Part shown: piece after piece, positions 7,393 through 16,532 of the stretch
How positions within the stretch are numbered: the stretch's first letter is position 1
How the letters are laid out: each line of letters opens with the position of its first letter
Assembly (NCBI GenBank): GCA_036265535.1
Contig: DATAOV010000018.1
Location: 1 to 47,726, forward strand
Direction: 5' to 3'
DNA length: 47,726 nucleotides
DNA from: AC-32 sp036265535
GTDB lineage: Bacteria; Actinomycetota; Thermoleophilia; Gaiellales; Gaiellaceae
Program-made: the position numbers and the translations under genes
The notes under the pieces: generated by a model
What the model was told of the DNA's origin: nothing
The model's input: only the letters and a program-made list of their open reading frames with translations
Database searches by the model: none

Positions 7393-8604
7393 ATGGCCCG
7401 CGCCTTCGTGCTCACGGGAGGCTCGCGCTCGCAACTGGGCTTACTCGAGAACGCCCGCGCGCTCGGCTACGAGGTCTGCGTCGTGGACGGCTCTGAGTCG
7501 GCGCCGCTCCTGGCGGAGGCAGACCACCGCATCGTGCGCAGCTTCACGGAGGTCGACCGCGTGCTCGCCGACCTCGAGGCCCAGGGAATCGAGCCCGCGG
7601 CCGTGGCGACGATGGGCTCCGACCAGGCGGTGCTGCCGACGGCGCGGCTGGCCGAGCGGCTCGGGCTCCCCGGGCTCCCGCTCGAGACGGCCAGGACCGT
7701 CGCGGACAAGCGGAAGATGCGGAAGGCCTTCGAGAAGGCCGGCGTGCGCTGCCCTCGCGGGCGTGAGGCGGGCGGCTTCGAGGAGGCCGAGCAGGCGTTC
7801 CACGAGCTCGGCGGGCCGGTGGTGGTCAAGCCTGTCGACGGCTCTGCGCAGCGCGGCGTGACCGAGGTGCGGAGCGAAGGCGAGCTCGCGCCCGCGTTCG
7901 ACCGGGCGCTCGCGGCCTCGCGCACCGGCGCGGTCGTGCTCGAGCAGTACCTCGAGGGCGACGAGTACACCGTGAACGGGTTCCTGCTCGAAGGCGAGTA
8001 CTTCCCGATGAGCGTCACCCGCCGGCTGCTCCATCCGCCGCCACCGCTCGGCGTCTGCATCTCGCATCGCTACCCGTCGCTGTTGCCCAACGAGGACGAG
8101 CTGTTCGCGCAGGCGCACGCGGCGAGCCGCGCGGTCGGGCTCGAGACCGGGCCGTCGTACGTCCAGGTGCGTGTGCACGAGGCGGAGGCCGGTGTGATCG
8201 AGGTGGGGGCGCGCCTCGGCGGCGGCAAGGACGCCGAGCTCGCCAAGCTCGTGACCGGCTTCGACGCCGTTCACGCCAACGTGCTCTGGGCCCTGGGCGA
8301 GCTGACGCGCGGGGACCTCGAGCGCGCGGAGCCCGTCGCGCGCTGCGGCCTGGTCCGCTTCGTGGTTGCTCAGCCGGGCCGAATCGTTCGGCTCGACGCG
8401 ACGGCGGCCCTCGCGCTCGAAGGTGTCCACGAGGCCGGCTTCTACTGGCGCGAGGGGATGACCCTGCCGCCGCTCATCTCGGGTGCCGAGCGGCTCGGCT
8501 ACCTGCTCGTGAGCGCCGGCGACGAGGACGAGCTGGACGCGCGCACGAGCCGCGCGCTCGAGGCGCTCGACGTCGAGATCGCCGTCGAGAGCGCTCTGGT
8601 GTGA
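7393..8604 (+). CDS. ATP-grasp ligase, second copy
   Basis: A 403-residue ATP-grasp enzyme. The N-terminal domain begins FVLTGGSRSQLGLLENARALG. The ATP-binding core has GPVVVKPVDGSAQRGV and VLEQYLEGDEYTVNG, and the metal site is VIEVGARLGGGKDAEL. It shares the QLGLL and GARLGGGxDAEL blocks with the ligase at 1887-3002 but is longer and differs elsewhere, so the two probably use different substrates. It starts directly after the epimerase stop (TAAATG) and ends in a GTGA overlap with a GT4 gene. Context suggests an amide-forming step in surface-glycan or glycolipid decoration; that is inference. Confidence 0.8.
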   Translation: MARAFVLTGGSRSQLGLLENARALGYEVCVVDGSESAPLLAEADHRIVRSFTEVDRVLADLEAQGIEPAAVATMGSDQAVLPTARLAERLGLPGLPLETARTVADKRKMRKAFEKAGVRCPRGREAGGFEEAEQAFHELGGPVVVKPVDGSAQRGVTEVRSEGELAPAFDRALAASRTGAVVLEQYLEGDEYTVNGFLLEGEYFPMSVTRRLLHPPPPLGVCISHRYPSLLPNEDELFAQAHAASRAVGLETGPSYVQVRVHEAEAGVIEVGARLGGGKDAELAKLVTGFDAVHANVLWALGELTRGDLERAEPVARCGLVRFVVAQPGRIVRLDATAALALEGVHEAGFYWREGMTLPPLISGAERLGYLLVSAGDEDELDARTSRALEALDVEIAVESALV

Positions 8605-9587
8605 GAGCCCTCCACTCGCCCGTGAATATCGCCGGCGGCCCGGGCGCCATCTCCGAAGGGCTGCGTGAGCTCGGCGTCGAGAGCAGGCTGCTCGTCTTCA
8701 ACGAGCGGCCCTTCGAGCGAGGTTTCGACGTCAACCTGGAGCTGCGCGACACGAGCCGCGTGAGCTCCATGCCCCTCAACCTCCCCAAGCAGCTGCGCGC
8801 GTTGCGCTGGGCTCTGCCGCGCTTCGACGTCTTCCACTTCCACGCCGGGCTGACGCTCGCACCGAGGCGTCTCACGCTCCCGCTTCTGCGCCACCGGGGG
8901 AAGGGGATCGTCTTCCAGTCCTGGGGCTCCGACCTGCGTGGGCGTGGCGCGTCCGAGGTGGGCTACCTGAAGGACGCCGGCGCGGTGATCGTCGGCAGCT
9001 ACCTGACAAGACGCCTGGCCCCGCACGGGCCCTGGCCGGCCTACGACGTCGTCCCGCCGGCGATCGTGCTGCGTGACTGGGAGCCTGCACCGGCGGTGCC
9101 TGGCGACGTCATGCGGGTCGCCCACGCGCCGAGCAAGCGCGCCGTCAAGGGGACGGAGTCGGTGATCGCCGCCGTCGATGCCCTGCGCTCGCGCGGCGCC
9201 CCGATCGAGCTCGACCTGATCGAGGGCGTGCCGAACCGGGAGGCGCGCAAGCGCTACGCCGCCGCAGACGTGATCGTCGATCAGCTGCGGATCGGCTGGT
9301 ACGGCATGTTCGCGATCGAGTCGATGGCGCTGGCCAAGCCGGTCGTCGTCCATCTCGACGAGGAGGCTGCCGCGCAGACCGAGGAGGCCTTCGGGCTCGA
9401 GCTTCCGCTCCTGCGGGCGGACGAGAACGACCTCGAGGACGTGCTCGCAGGGTTGCTGGAGGTGCGCGACTCGCTGCCGGACCTCGGCCGGCGCAGCCGC
9501 GAGTACGTCGAGCGGGTGCACGCGCACACGGCCGTCGCGCGGCGGGTGCTCGAGATCTACGAGCGGGTCATGCCCATCAGTTCATAG
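8601..9587 (+). CDS. Family 4 glycosyltransferase (GT-B fold)
   Basis: A 328-residue glycosyltransferase. N-terminal features are NIAGGPGAISEGLRELG and FDVFHFHAGL. The C-terminal domain has RVAHAPSKRAVKGTE and ADVIVDQLRIGWYGMFAIESMA, in which the E of FAIESMA corresponds to the conserved donor-binding EX7E region. The GTG start at 8601 overlaps the preceding ATP-grasp stop by 4 nt. The 3' end overlaps the convergent solute-binding-protein gene by 31 nt. Donor and acceptor unknown. Confidence 0.8.
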   Translation: MRALHSPVNIAGGPGAISEGLRELGVESRLLVFNERPFERGFDVNLELRDTSRVSSMPLNLPKQLRALRWALPRFDVFHFHAGLTLAPRRLTLPLLRHRGKGIVFQSWGSDLRGRGASEVGYLKDAGAVIVGSYLTRRLAPHGPWPAYDVVPPAIVLRDWEPAPAVPGDVMRVAHAPSKRAVKGTESVIAAVDALRSRGAPIELDLIEGVPNREARKRYAAADVIVDQLRIGWYGMFAIESMALAKPVVVHLDEEAAAQTEEAFGLELPLLRADENDLEDVLAGLLEVRDSLPDLGRRSREYVERVHAHTAVARRVLEIYERVMPISS

Positions 9588-11008
9588 AAGCCGATCGGCG
9601 ACCAGCGGAAGCCGCGCACGCCCGGACGGAGGTCCACGCGCTCGCTCGCGGTGTAGACCGGGATCGCGGGCACGTTGTCGTCGAGCTTGCTCACGAGCTC
9701 GCGCTCGATCCGGTAGCGCGCCTCGTCGTCGAGCTCCCTCACGGCGCGGTGCATCAGCCGGTCGTACGGGCGGTCGCACCAGCGCGCGACGTTGAACGCG
9801 CTCGCGCACGGAAACAGGTCGAGGATGTTGTACTCGTCGAAGAACTCCGAGCTCCAGCCGAGCAGCACGAGGTCGATTCCCGGCTGGGCTGGCGGGCCCG
9901 CGAGACGCACGAGCTCTACTAGGGTCGGGACCGTCTTCAGAGTCAGCTCGACGCCGTCGGGAGCGAGCTCGTCGCGCAGGTCCGAGGCGAGCTGCTTCCC
10001 GTGCACGTCCTGCTCGGAGTAGGCGAGCGTGAGCCCCAAGGGCTGGGTATTCGAGAGTCCGGAACCGGTCTCGCTGGGCGCGATCGTCGCCGCTCCGGGC
10101 ATCGTCCGCGGGACGAAGCTCGCCGGACGCTGCGGAAGGCGAAGGGCTGCGGAGTGGACGAGCTGCCGAGCGTCCGGATCGGCGAGCGGCGTCCCTTGGG
10201 TGACGAGCCAGAGCAAGCCGAGCGAGAGGGTCGGCAGCCGACGTCCGGTCGTGGTGGGCGGTGTCGCGTCGATCCAGGGGAACCCAGGCGCGAGGATCCC
10301 TCGTGGAAGAGTTCCGTCCGCGCCGTCGGTCGAGAGGACGAGCCGCCTCGGCTTCACCGCCGCGACGTTCCAGTAGTTGAAGTTCCGCTCGAGCACCAGG
10401 CGCCGCTTCGACCGCGAGGCGAGCCTGAACGGGCCGCTCGTCGCGTTCCCGCTTTTGGGCACTGGGAAGAAGACCGGCCAGGCGACCTGCTCGTCCAGCC
10501 ACGGCACCGGATGTTGCAGCGTCACCCGCAGGGTGCGGTCGTCGACGGCCTCGATCCCGACATCCCCTGAGCCGGAGACGCGGTAGCGGCGGGCGCCGCG
10601 GATGTTCTGCATCTCGGCGCGCGCGTAGGCCGAGCGGGTGGAAGGCGCCAGCGCCCGCAGCCAGGAGCGGCGGAAGTCCTCGGCGGTGATCGGCGCGTCG
10701 TCGCTCCAGCGCAGCCCCTTGCGCAGATGGAACGTCCAGACGAGCCCGTTCTGGCTCGGCTCCCACGACTCGGCGAGATCGGGTTCGACGCCGCTGCCGG
10801 AGAAGCGGGTCAGCCCCGAGTTGAGCTCGTGCACGACGTTCAGCGAGGGCAGGTCGGCGACCTGCGCGGGATCGAGCGTCTTCGGAATCAGCGGCAAGGC
10901 GAGCCGAAGCGTCGCTCCGCCGTGCGGAGGCTCGGGCGCGGACGAGCCGCCGCAGCCGACCAGCAGGAGAAAGAAGGCGAGAGGCGCTAGCCGACGAGCT
11001 TTCGCCAT
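9557..11008 (-). CDS. Family 5 (peptide-type) solute-binding lipoprotein
   Basis: A 483-residue extracellular substrate-binding protein of the oligopeptide/nickel ABC family. The lipoprotein signal is LAFFLLLVGCGGSS (lipobox LVGC). The mature part has LRLALPLIPKTLDPAQ, then LAESWEPSQNGLVWTFHLRKG and LRWSDDAPITAEDFRRSW, the family signature. The C-terminal lobe includes GIDLVLLGWSSEFFDEYN. No permease or ATPase genes are adjacent; instead it is the last gene of a minus-strand operon with a dimethylformamidase-like secreted protein and a sugar epimerase. It could serve as an orphan receptor, or use permeases encoded elsewhere. The start at 11008 overlaps the upstream gene by 22 nt. Its family also supplies the C-terminal half of the cyclase fusion at 17501-18871. 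Confidence 0.85.
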   Translation of the reverse strand: MAKARRLAPLAFFLLLVGCGGSSAPEPPHGGATLRLALPLIPKTLDPAQVADLPSLNVVHELNSGLTRFSGSGVEPDLAESWEPSQNGLVWTFHLRKGLRWSDDAPITAEDFRRSWLRALAPSTRSAYARAEMQNIRGARRYRVSGSGDVGIEAVDDRTLRVTLQHPVPWLDEQVAWPVFFPVPKSGNATSGPFRLASRSKRRLVLERNFNYWNVAAVKPRRLVLSTDGADGTLPRGILAPGFPWIDATPPTTTGRRLPTLSLGLLWLVTQGTPLADPDARQLVHSAALRLPQRPASFVPRTMPGAATIAPSETGSGLSNTQPLGLTLAYSEQDVHGKQLASDLRDELAPDGVELTLKTVPTLVELVRLAGPPAQPGIDLVLLGWSSEFFDEYNILDLFPCASAFNVARWCDRPYDRLMHRAVRELDDEARYRIERELVSKLDDNVPAIPVYTASERVDLRPGVRGFRWSPIGFYELMGMTRS

Positions 11009-12549
11009 ACGTTGTCGAGGAGCTTGGAGGTAAGCCCCTTGTTCATGCGCATGAACGTGTAGTTGCCCGTCGCGAACGACGAGCCGCGGCCTGCGTGCGA
11101 CCAGACGAGCGCCGCGTTGATCACGCCGCGCTTGCCCGCGATGATCGCCCGGCCCGCGACGACGTGGTCGCGCGGCGTCAGCTCCGGATCGATCCGGTCG
11201 CTCTCGGAGGCCGCGACCCCGAACCGGTCGCCGGGCCCGATCCCCGTGCCGCGGAAGAGCCAGCGCACCCGCTCGTAGTCGCGTCCGGTTGCCGCCGCGT
11301 ACGGTGCAGCCCGCGCGTGCGGGAAGCAGCAGCCGTCGTACCCGACCCCGGCGATCGCGAAGTCGGAGCGCCCCTCGCGGGCGTCGTAATCGGTCATCAC
11401 GATCGCGTTGTGCTCCCGGTCGAGCCGCACCTGCCGGTAGAAGGGGTTCGCCTGCAGGAAGACGAGGTTCCCGCCTTCGTCGCGGTAGCGCATCAGCAGG
11501 TCGTAGGTCGCGGGCTCGTAGTACTCGGAGTGACCGGGGAAGACGATCGCGGCGTAGCGCTTCAGCGTCGAGAGCGGCAGGCGCCCGAGCTCGACGTCGG
11601 TCACGTGCTGGGTGCGGACGGAGCGGGAGCAGAGCCAGCGCGAGAAGGGCGCGACCGCCTTGTGGTCGTCCTCGACCCCGCCGCGCAGGAGCGGCCCCCG
11701 CAGCGAGACCCGGCGCTGGCGCCAGAACTGGTACCAGCTGTCCGGGATCCCGTTCAGGTCGGCGTCGTAGGCGCTGTACGCACGCCAGGTGAGGTACGGC
11801 CAGACGACGAGCGCGGTGTGCGGGAGCGGCCGGTCGAGCCGGCGCGCGTCCCGCACGACGACCGGGGCCTGGAAGGCGTCGCCCGCCGGGTCGCGGACTA
11901 CGAAGTGGTAGAGACCGGGGCTCTTGCCACTTGGGATCGTGCCTTCCGGGAACTCGAGGTAAGCCACCGCACTGCCGCGGCAGTCTTCCCTGACGCTGGT
12001 GCTCGACTCGCCGCGGTCGGCCGAAACCACAAGCGGGGCAACCGTTCCCGGCTCGAAGCTCCGGGTTGAATCGACGAAGGCCGCCAGCCGCTCGACGCGG
12101 ATCACGCGCGGCTCGCGCAGACAGCCTGAGCGGCGCCACGGCGGACGGCGGACGCTCGCCTCGGCCAACCCCGGCCGCGGCACCCCTTCCGCGGGCAGCA
12201 ACCGGCCCGGATGCTCCGAGCAGACGGTGACGATGTAAGTGCCGTCGGCGAGCGCGTGGCCGGTCGAGGTGGTGCCGTCCCACGTGAGCGTCGTCCCGCC
12301 CGAAACGGTCACCCCGGTGCGGACCCGCTTCCAGCCGACGAGCCGCCCGCCCCAGACGTAGGCCCGCAGCCCGAGCACCGAGCCCGCCGGCGCGGCGACG
12401 TGCACGCGCAGCACGTCGTTGACCCCGCTTCCGTTCGGGCTGATGACCGGCGAAGACACTCCGAGAAGGCGCAACGAGGGCTCCGACCGCGCCCCCGCCC
12501 CCGGAACGGCCACGACGGCAACGGCCGCCGCGACGAGTGCAAGCTTCAC
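10987..12549 (-). CDS. Secreted Ig-like plus dimethylformamidase-beta-like protein
   Basis: A 520-residue exported protein. A hydrophobic signal (LALVAAAVAVVAVPGAGA) comes first. A FlgD-like Ig domain follows at about residues 30-120, with VISPNGSGVND and ADGTYIVTV. The large C-terminal part resembles the N,N-dimethylformamidase beta-subunit family domain: VVWPYLTWRAYSAYDAD, IVFPGHSEYYEPATYD, EGGNLVFLQANPFYRQV. In the known enzyme this domain carries an amidohydrolase active site; whether catalysis is retained here is unclear. The GTG at 12549 overlaps the epimerase stop (GTGA). Placement in a polysaccharide operon suggests a surface role. Two other secreted proteins here (16529-17446, 38791-40533) share the SPNGDG/SPDGD-type Ig motif. 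Confidence 0.72.
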   Translation of the reverse strand: MKLALVAAAVAVVAVPGAGARSEPSLRLLGVSSPVISPNGSGVNDVLRVHVAAPAGSVLGLRAYVWGGRLVGWKRVRTGVTVSGGTTLTWDGTTSTGHALADGTYIVTVCSEHPGRLLPAEGVPRPGLAEASVRRPPWRRSGCLREPRVIRVERLAAFVDSTRSFEPGTVAPLVVSADRGESSTSVREDCRGSAVAYLEFPEGTIPSGKSPGLYHFVVRDPAGDAFQAPVVVRDARRLDRPLPHTALVVWPYLTWRAYSAYDADLNGIPDSWYQFWRQRRVSLRGPLLRGGVEDDHKAVAPFSRWLCSRSVRTQHVTDVELGRLPLSTLKRYAAIVFPGHSEYYEPATYDLLMRYRDEGGNLVFLQANPFYRQVRLDREHNAIVMTDYDAREGRSDFAIAGVGYDGCCFPHARAAPYAAATGRDYERVRWLFRGTGIGPGDRFGVAASESDRIDPELTPRDHVVAGRAIIAGKRGVINAALVWSHAGRGSSFATGNYTFMRMNKGLTSKLLDNVWRKLVG

Positions 12550-13529
12550 GCCTTCGAGGCCAGGCTCTGCACGGGCTGCCGCTCCCGATACCAGGCGATC
12601 GTGCGCTCGAGACCGTCGTCGAGGTCGACCCGCGGCTCCCAGCCGAGCTGCTTGCGCGCCTTGTCCACGTTCGGGATGCGCATCTCGACGTCGGTGTAGT
12701 GGAGCGGCTTGAAGACGATCTCCGAGTCCGAGCCCGCGAGCCGCTTGATCCGGGAGGCGAGGTCGAAGACCGTCACGACCGAGCGCGGGTTGCCGACGTT
12801 GAAGACCTGCCCGATCGCCTCCTCGCGCTCGAGGATCGCGAGCAGCGCCTCGACCACGTCGTCCACGTAGCACCAGGCCCGGATCTGCGAGCCGTCGCCG
12901 TGGATGACCAGCTCATCGCCGGCCAGCGCGCGCACGGTGAAGTGGTGGATTGCTCCGCTGCCGATCTGGCCCGGTCCGTAGATGTTGAACGGGCGCACCG
13001 AGCACGAGGGCAGCGCGAACTCGTCGAAGTAGGAGTGCGAGAGGTACTCACCGGCCAGCTTCGAGACGGCATAGGTCCAGCGCGCCTCGCCGACCGAGCC
13101 CTGCGAGGTGACATGCGTCTCCTCCACCTTGTACGCGTGCGTGCCGAAGACCTCGCTCGTGGAGAAGTCGACCAGCCGTTCTATCGTCCCTGCTGCGTGC
13201 GTCGCCTCGAGCACGTTGTAGGTGCCGATCAGGTTGACCCGCATCGTCCGGACCGGGCTCTCGAGCACCTTGTCGACCCCTGCGATCGCGGCCATGTGCA
13301 CGACGTGCGTTGCGCGAGCGGTGAGCTCGCGGACGAGCGGGAGGTCGAGCACGTCACCCTGCACGAACCGGAGGTTCGGGTGCTCGGCGAGATCGGTGCC
13401 AGTGAGCGAGTCGCGGTGCAGGTTGTCGAGGATCACGATCTCGTTCTCCTCGACGAGGCGCCGCGCGAGGGAGGTGCCGATGAAGCCCGCCCCGCCCGTC
13501 ATGAAGATCTTTTTCCCGCTCAGAGGCAC
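12546..13529 (-). CDS. Nucleotide-sugar epimerase/4,6-dehydratase (extended SDR)
   Basis: A 327-residue extended SDR. KIFMTGGAGFIGTSLARRL is the nucleotide-binding motif. VVHMAAIAGVDKVLESP follows, then catalytic FSTSEVFG with Y-A-V-S-K (YxxxK), PFNIYGPGQ, and FNVGNPRS near the C terminus, as in UDP-glucuronate decarboxylase and GDP-mannose dehydratase relatives. The GTG start at 13529 is preceded by TAGACT with an 8-nt gap, so the transcript should be leaderless. It leads an operon with a secreted dimethylformamidase-like protein and a solute-binding lipoprotein. It probably supplies an activated sugar for the surrounding polysaccharide genes; exact reaction not assigned. Confidence 0.85.
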   Translation of the reverse strand: MPLSGKKIFMTGGAGFIGTSLARRLVEENEIVILDNLHRDSLTGTDLAEHPNLRFVQGDVLDLPLVRELTARATHVVHMAAIAGVDKVLESPVRTMRVNLIGTYNVLEATHAAGTIERLVDFSTSEVFGTHAYKVEETHVTSQGSVGEARWTYAVSKLAGEYLSHSYFDEFALPSCSVRPFNIYGPGQIGSGAIHHFTVRALAGDELVIHGDGSQIRAWCYVDDVVEALLAILEREEAIGQVFNVGNPRSVVTVFDLASRIKRLAGSDSEIVFKPLHYTDVEMRIPNVDKARKQLGWEPRVDLDDGLERTIAWYRERQPVQSLASKA

Positions 13530-13537
13530 GACGGCGG

Positions 13538-13543
13538 AGTCTA
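13538..13543 (-). promoter_or_regulatory. TAGACT -10 box, leaderless
   Basis: On the minus strand TAGACT lies 8 nt before the GTG at 13529. Confidence 0.5.
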
Positions 13544-13670
13544 CCCGCCGTCCCGACAGCGAATGCGCCGGATCCGGAGCGTTTCGACCGGTCGTTTCCG
13601 ACGGGCGCACGGGCAAGCCCGCACGCCCTGACGCGGCGCCGCAAGCGGCACCTTGCAGCAAACTGAGGCC

Positions 13671-15107
13671 GTGATCGCGCAGCAGCTCGCCCGGCTCGCC
13701 AAGCATTCGGCCATCTACGGCCTCGGCGCGGTCGTCTCGCGCCTGATCGGGCTGTTCCTGCTCCCGGTCGTGACGCATTACCTCACGCGTGCGGAGCTCG
13801 GCGCCGTGGACACCCTCATCGCGCTCAGCGTCGTGCTCGTGATCGTGCTCCGGGCGGGTATCTCCATGGCGTTCTTCCGCTTTTACTTCGACGCTGAGGA
13901 CGAACGCGGGCGCACCCGGGTCGTGCGCACCTCGTTCTGGTTCACGATGGTCTCCGCCACGACCGGGCTGGTCATCGGCTGGGCGCTCGCCGGACAGATC
14001 TCCGAGTTCCTCTTCTCAACTCATTCGGACGCCGACCTCGTGCGCGCCGCCTTCGTGCTCCTCTGGGCGCAGATGAACTACGAGCAGCTGACCTCCCTCT
14101 TCCGGGTCGAGGAGCGCTCCGTCTCGTACGTGGCCGCCACGCTCGCGAACGTGCTGATCACGGTCGGCGCCACGATCCTGCTCGTCGCGGTCTGGGACGA
14201 GGGCGCGCTCGGGGTCCTGATCGGGAACTTCACGGGCACGCTCGCGGTCTACTTCGTGCTCCTCGCCTACCGGCGCTTCCAGCTGGGGCTCGAGTTCAAC
14301 CGCCCGCTTTTCCGGCAGATGCAGCGCTTCGGTCTCCCGCTCGTGCCCTCGGGACTGGCGCTGTGGGCGATCGACTTCGCCGACCGCTTCTTCCTGCTCA
14401 AGCTGAAGGACGCTGCCGAGGTCGGCCTCTACTCCGTCGGCGTACGGGTTTCGACCGCGATCCTGCTCCTGCTGATCGCGCTCCGAACAGCGTGGCCTGC
14501 GTTCGCCTACTCGATCAAGCAGGACGACGAGGCCAAGCGCACCTACGCGTTCGTCCTGACCTACGTGCTCTACATCTCCTGCTGGATGTCGCTCATGCTC
14601 TCGCTACTCGCGCCCTGGATCGTGCGGGTCCTGACGGCGCCGGCGTTCTACGCGGGAGCCCGCGTGGTGCCGCTGCTCGTCTTCGGCGGAACCGCGTTCA
14701 TCGCGTTCAACGTGATGTCGATCGGAATCGGCCGCGCCAAGCAGACGCAGTTCAACTGGGTGGTCACCGGCGTCGCCGCGGCGGTGAACGTCGGACTGTG
14801 CTTCGCGTTGATCCCGCCCTACGGGATGATGGGGGCCGCGGTCGCCACCCTCGTCGCCTACGTTGTCATGTTCCTCGGGATGACCGTGCGGGCGCAGCAG
14901 GTCTTCCCGGTCGCCTACCAGTGGCGGCGGATCGCGCTCGTGGTCGGCGCCGCCGTCGGGCTAACGGTGCTCGGGAAGGCGCTCCACGTTCCGCTCGCCG
15001 GCGCCGTCCTGCTGATTGCCGTCTACCCGCTGATCCTGCTCCCGCTCGGGTTCTATCTCCCGGTCGAGCTGCGCCGGCTGCGGGGGCTCGTCTCGGCCAC
15101 CCGCTAG
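13671..15107 (+). CDS. Wzx-like polysaccharide flippase (MATE/MOP superfamily)
   Basis: A 478-residue membrane protein with about 12-14 hydrophobic helices. It is expected to flip undecaprenyl-linked oligosaccharide repeat units across the membrane. The start IAQQLARLAKHSAIYGLGAV and RLIGLFLLPVVTHYLT match the polysaccharide-biosynthesis (PF01943-like) family N terminus. The GTG at 13671 is preferred (CAAACT lies 6 nt before it); a TTG at 13653 is an alternative. The 3' end overlaps the convergent O-antigen-ligase-like gene by 147 nt, an unusually long antisense overlap. The pairing of a flippase with a Wzy-like protein suggests a complete Wzx/Wzy route, with GT2, GT4 and sugar-transferase genes elsewhere in the window. 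Confidence 0.85.
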   Translation: MIAQQLARLAKHSAIYGLGAVVSRLIGLFLLPVVTHYLTRAELGAVDTLIALSVVLVIVLRAGISMAFFRFYFDAEDERGRTRVVRTSFWFTMVSATTGLVIGWALAGQISEFLFSTHSDADLVRAAFVLLWAQMNYEQLTSLFRVEERSVSYVAATLANVLITVGATILLVAVWDEGALGVLIGNFTGTLAVYFVLLAYRRFQLGLEFNRPLFRQMQRFGLPLVPSGLALWAIDFADRFFLLKLKDAAEVGLYSVGVRVSTAILLLLIALRTAWPAFAYSIKQDDEAKRTYAFVLTYVLYISCWMSLMLSLLAPWIVRVLTAPAFYAGARVVPLLVFGGTAFIAFNVMSIGIGRAKQTQFNWVVTGVAAAVNVGLCFALIPPYGMMGAAVATLVAYVVMFLGMTVRAQQVFPVAYQWRRIALVVGAAVGLTVLGKALHVPLAGAVLLIAVYPLILLPLGFYLPVELRRLRGLVSATR

Positions 15108-16532
15108 CGGCTGGCGCGCCGCGACCGCCGCGAGGCCGAGAGCCGCCCAGACGGTCGGGTCCTCGAAAAACGCGTTGTAGAAGAGGCTGTGCACGGCAAT
15201 CGACGCAAAGACGAGCCCGCACGTCAGCGCGGTCAGCCCCGGCAGGTCGCGCGCAAAGCGCCGGAACGCGAGCAGGAGGCCGCTCGCCAGTAGCCAGCCG
15301 TAGAGGAGCAGGCCCGGAATGCCGGTTTCGGCGGCGACGGTCACGGGCGTGTTGTGAGACGCGGCCGCCTTGGGCTCGCGACCCTTGAGGTGAGTCAGCT
15401 CGGCGTAGGAGCGCTTGAAGCCGCCGACACCGACGCCGACCACCGGATGGTTCACGGCGAGCCGGATCCCCTTGCGCACGAGCTTTCCCCGCCCGCCCGT
15501 GGCGCTGTTCAAGCCAGGGCCGTTGCCGAAGACGTCGTGGCGGACGTTGGGAACGGCGAGGGCGCCGACGGCGACGACGACTGCCGCAACCGCGGCGAGA
15601 GCGAGCCCGCGCCGACCCCAGGCGAAGATCGCAGCGAGCAGCACCCCGGCCACGAGCGCGGCGAAGCTCGACTGCGAGTACGAGAAGTAGAGGCCGGCCC
15701 AGATCGCAGCGATCGCGGCCGTGCCCCCGAGTAGCACGCGCCGGTCACGGCCGAAGAGGACGGCGACGAGGCAGGCGAGGATCGCGACGACGAGGAAGCG
15801 GCCGTAGATCGAGGGATCCCAGAACACCGAGTTGACGCGGTCGAACGGCGCGTAGGCGTTCGCGACGAGGAGCTTCGGGTTCCAGAAGACGTCTCGCGTC
15901 TCGTACTGGTAGAGCCCGATTGCCGCGAAGACGAGCGCCATCGCGGCCACTTCGGCGAGCAGCACGAGCGCCCAGAGTCGCTGCCAGGCGAGCCGGGCCA
16001 GCACGAGGGCGAGCAGCCCGAACGGAAGGTAGAAGAAGAGCAGGTCGATCGAGCCCTGGCGCACGTCGTTGGTCCAGAGGATCGAGAGGCCCACCCACGC
16101 GACGAACACGGCGAGGGGCCACGTGACGATCGCGAGCTCTCTCCCGCGCGTGTCTCCGCGCCAGAGCTCCCAGGCCAGGAGGAACACGGCCGCGGCGACG
16201 ACCCCGTAGAGCGGGACGAGCAGGTTCGCCTCGGTCGAGCCGACCGTGACGTGGATGCGCGCCGGGATGCACGCGAGCGTCACCAGCGGCAGGAGCCAGG
16301 GCCAGCGACGGAACAGCCAGGCGCCGCCGATCGTGAGCGCGAGCCCGAGGACGGCGGCTCCCGCCAGCAGCGGCCGATGGCCGTGGGGCGCGAGGTAGGC
16401 CGCCAGGAGGACGATCCCGAGAGCCCAGGCACCGAGGCCGGCAAGGCGGTAGGACCGTACCGGTGCGGCCACCAAGACGGCGAGCCCCGCCGCGCCGAGG
16501 ACGCCGCCCGCGCGGGCGAGCTCGGAGGTCAC
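14961..16532 (-). CDS. O-antigen ligase/polymerase-like membrane protein
   Basis: A 523-residue protein with about 12 hydrophobic helices. The large periplasmic loop has VFWDPSIYGRF and, after it, NHPVVGVGVGGFKRSYAEL and the SHNTPVTVAAETGIPG motif that defines the Wzy_C/RfaL family. It would polymerise or ligate lipid-linked glycans. The GTG at 16532 overlaps the upstream secreted-protein stop (GTGA). The last roughly 48 residues (from AGGRDEPPQ) are hydrophilic, low complexity and lie antisense to the flippase gene. They look like read-through past an ancestral stop, since family members normally end soon after the last helix. Confidence 0.82.
   Translation of the reverse strand: MTSELARAGGVLGAAGLAVLVAAPVRSYRLAGLGAWALGIVLLAAYLAPHGHRPLLAGAAVLGLALTIGGAWLFRRWPWLLPLVTLACIPARIHVTVGSTEANLLVPLYGVVAAAVFLLAWELWRGDTRGRELAIVTWPLAVFVAWVGLSILWTNDVRQGSIDLLFFYLPFGLLALVLARLAWQRLWALVLLAEVAAMALVFAAIGLYQYETRDVFWNPKLLVANAYAPFDRVNSVFWDPSIYGRFLVVAILACLVAVLFGRDRRVLLGGTAAIAAIWAGLYFSYSQSSFAALVAGVLLAAIFAWGRRGLALAAVAAVVVAVGALAVPNVRHDVFGNGPGLNSATGGRGKLVRKGIRLAVNHPVVGVGVGGFKRSYAELTHLKGREPKAAASHNTPVTVAAETGIPGLLLYGWLLASGLLLAFRRFARDLPGLTALTCGLVFASIAVHSLFYNAFFEDPTVWAALGLAAVAARQPLAGGRDEPPQPAQLDREIEPEREQDQRVDGNQQDGAGERNVERLPEHR

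Noticed and set aside
10987..11008. Possible protein fusion of the solute-binding lipoprotein with the upstream frame
   Set aside because: The long open frame upstream of the lipoprotein signal is in the shadow frame of the dimethylformamidase-like gene; the lipobox signal fixes the start at 11008.
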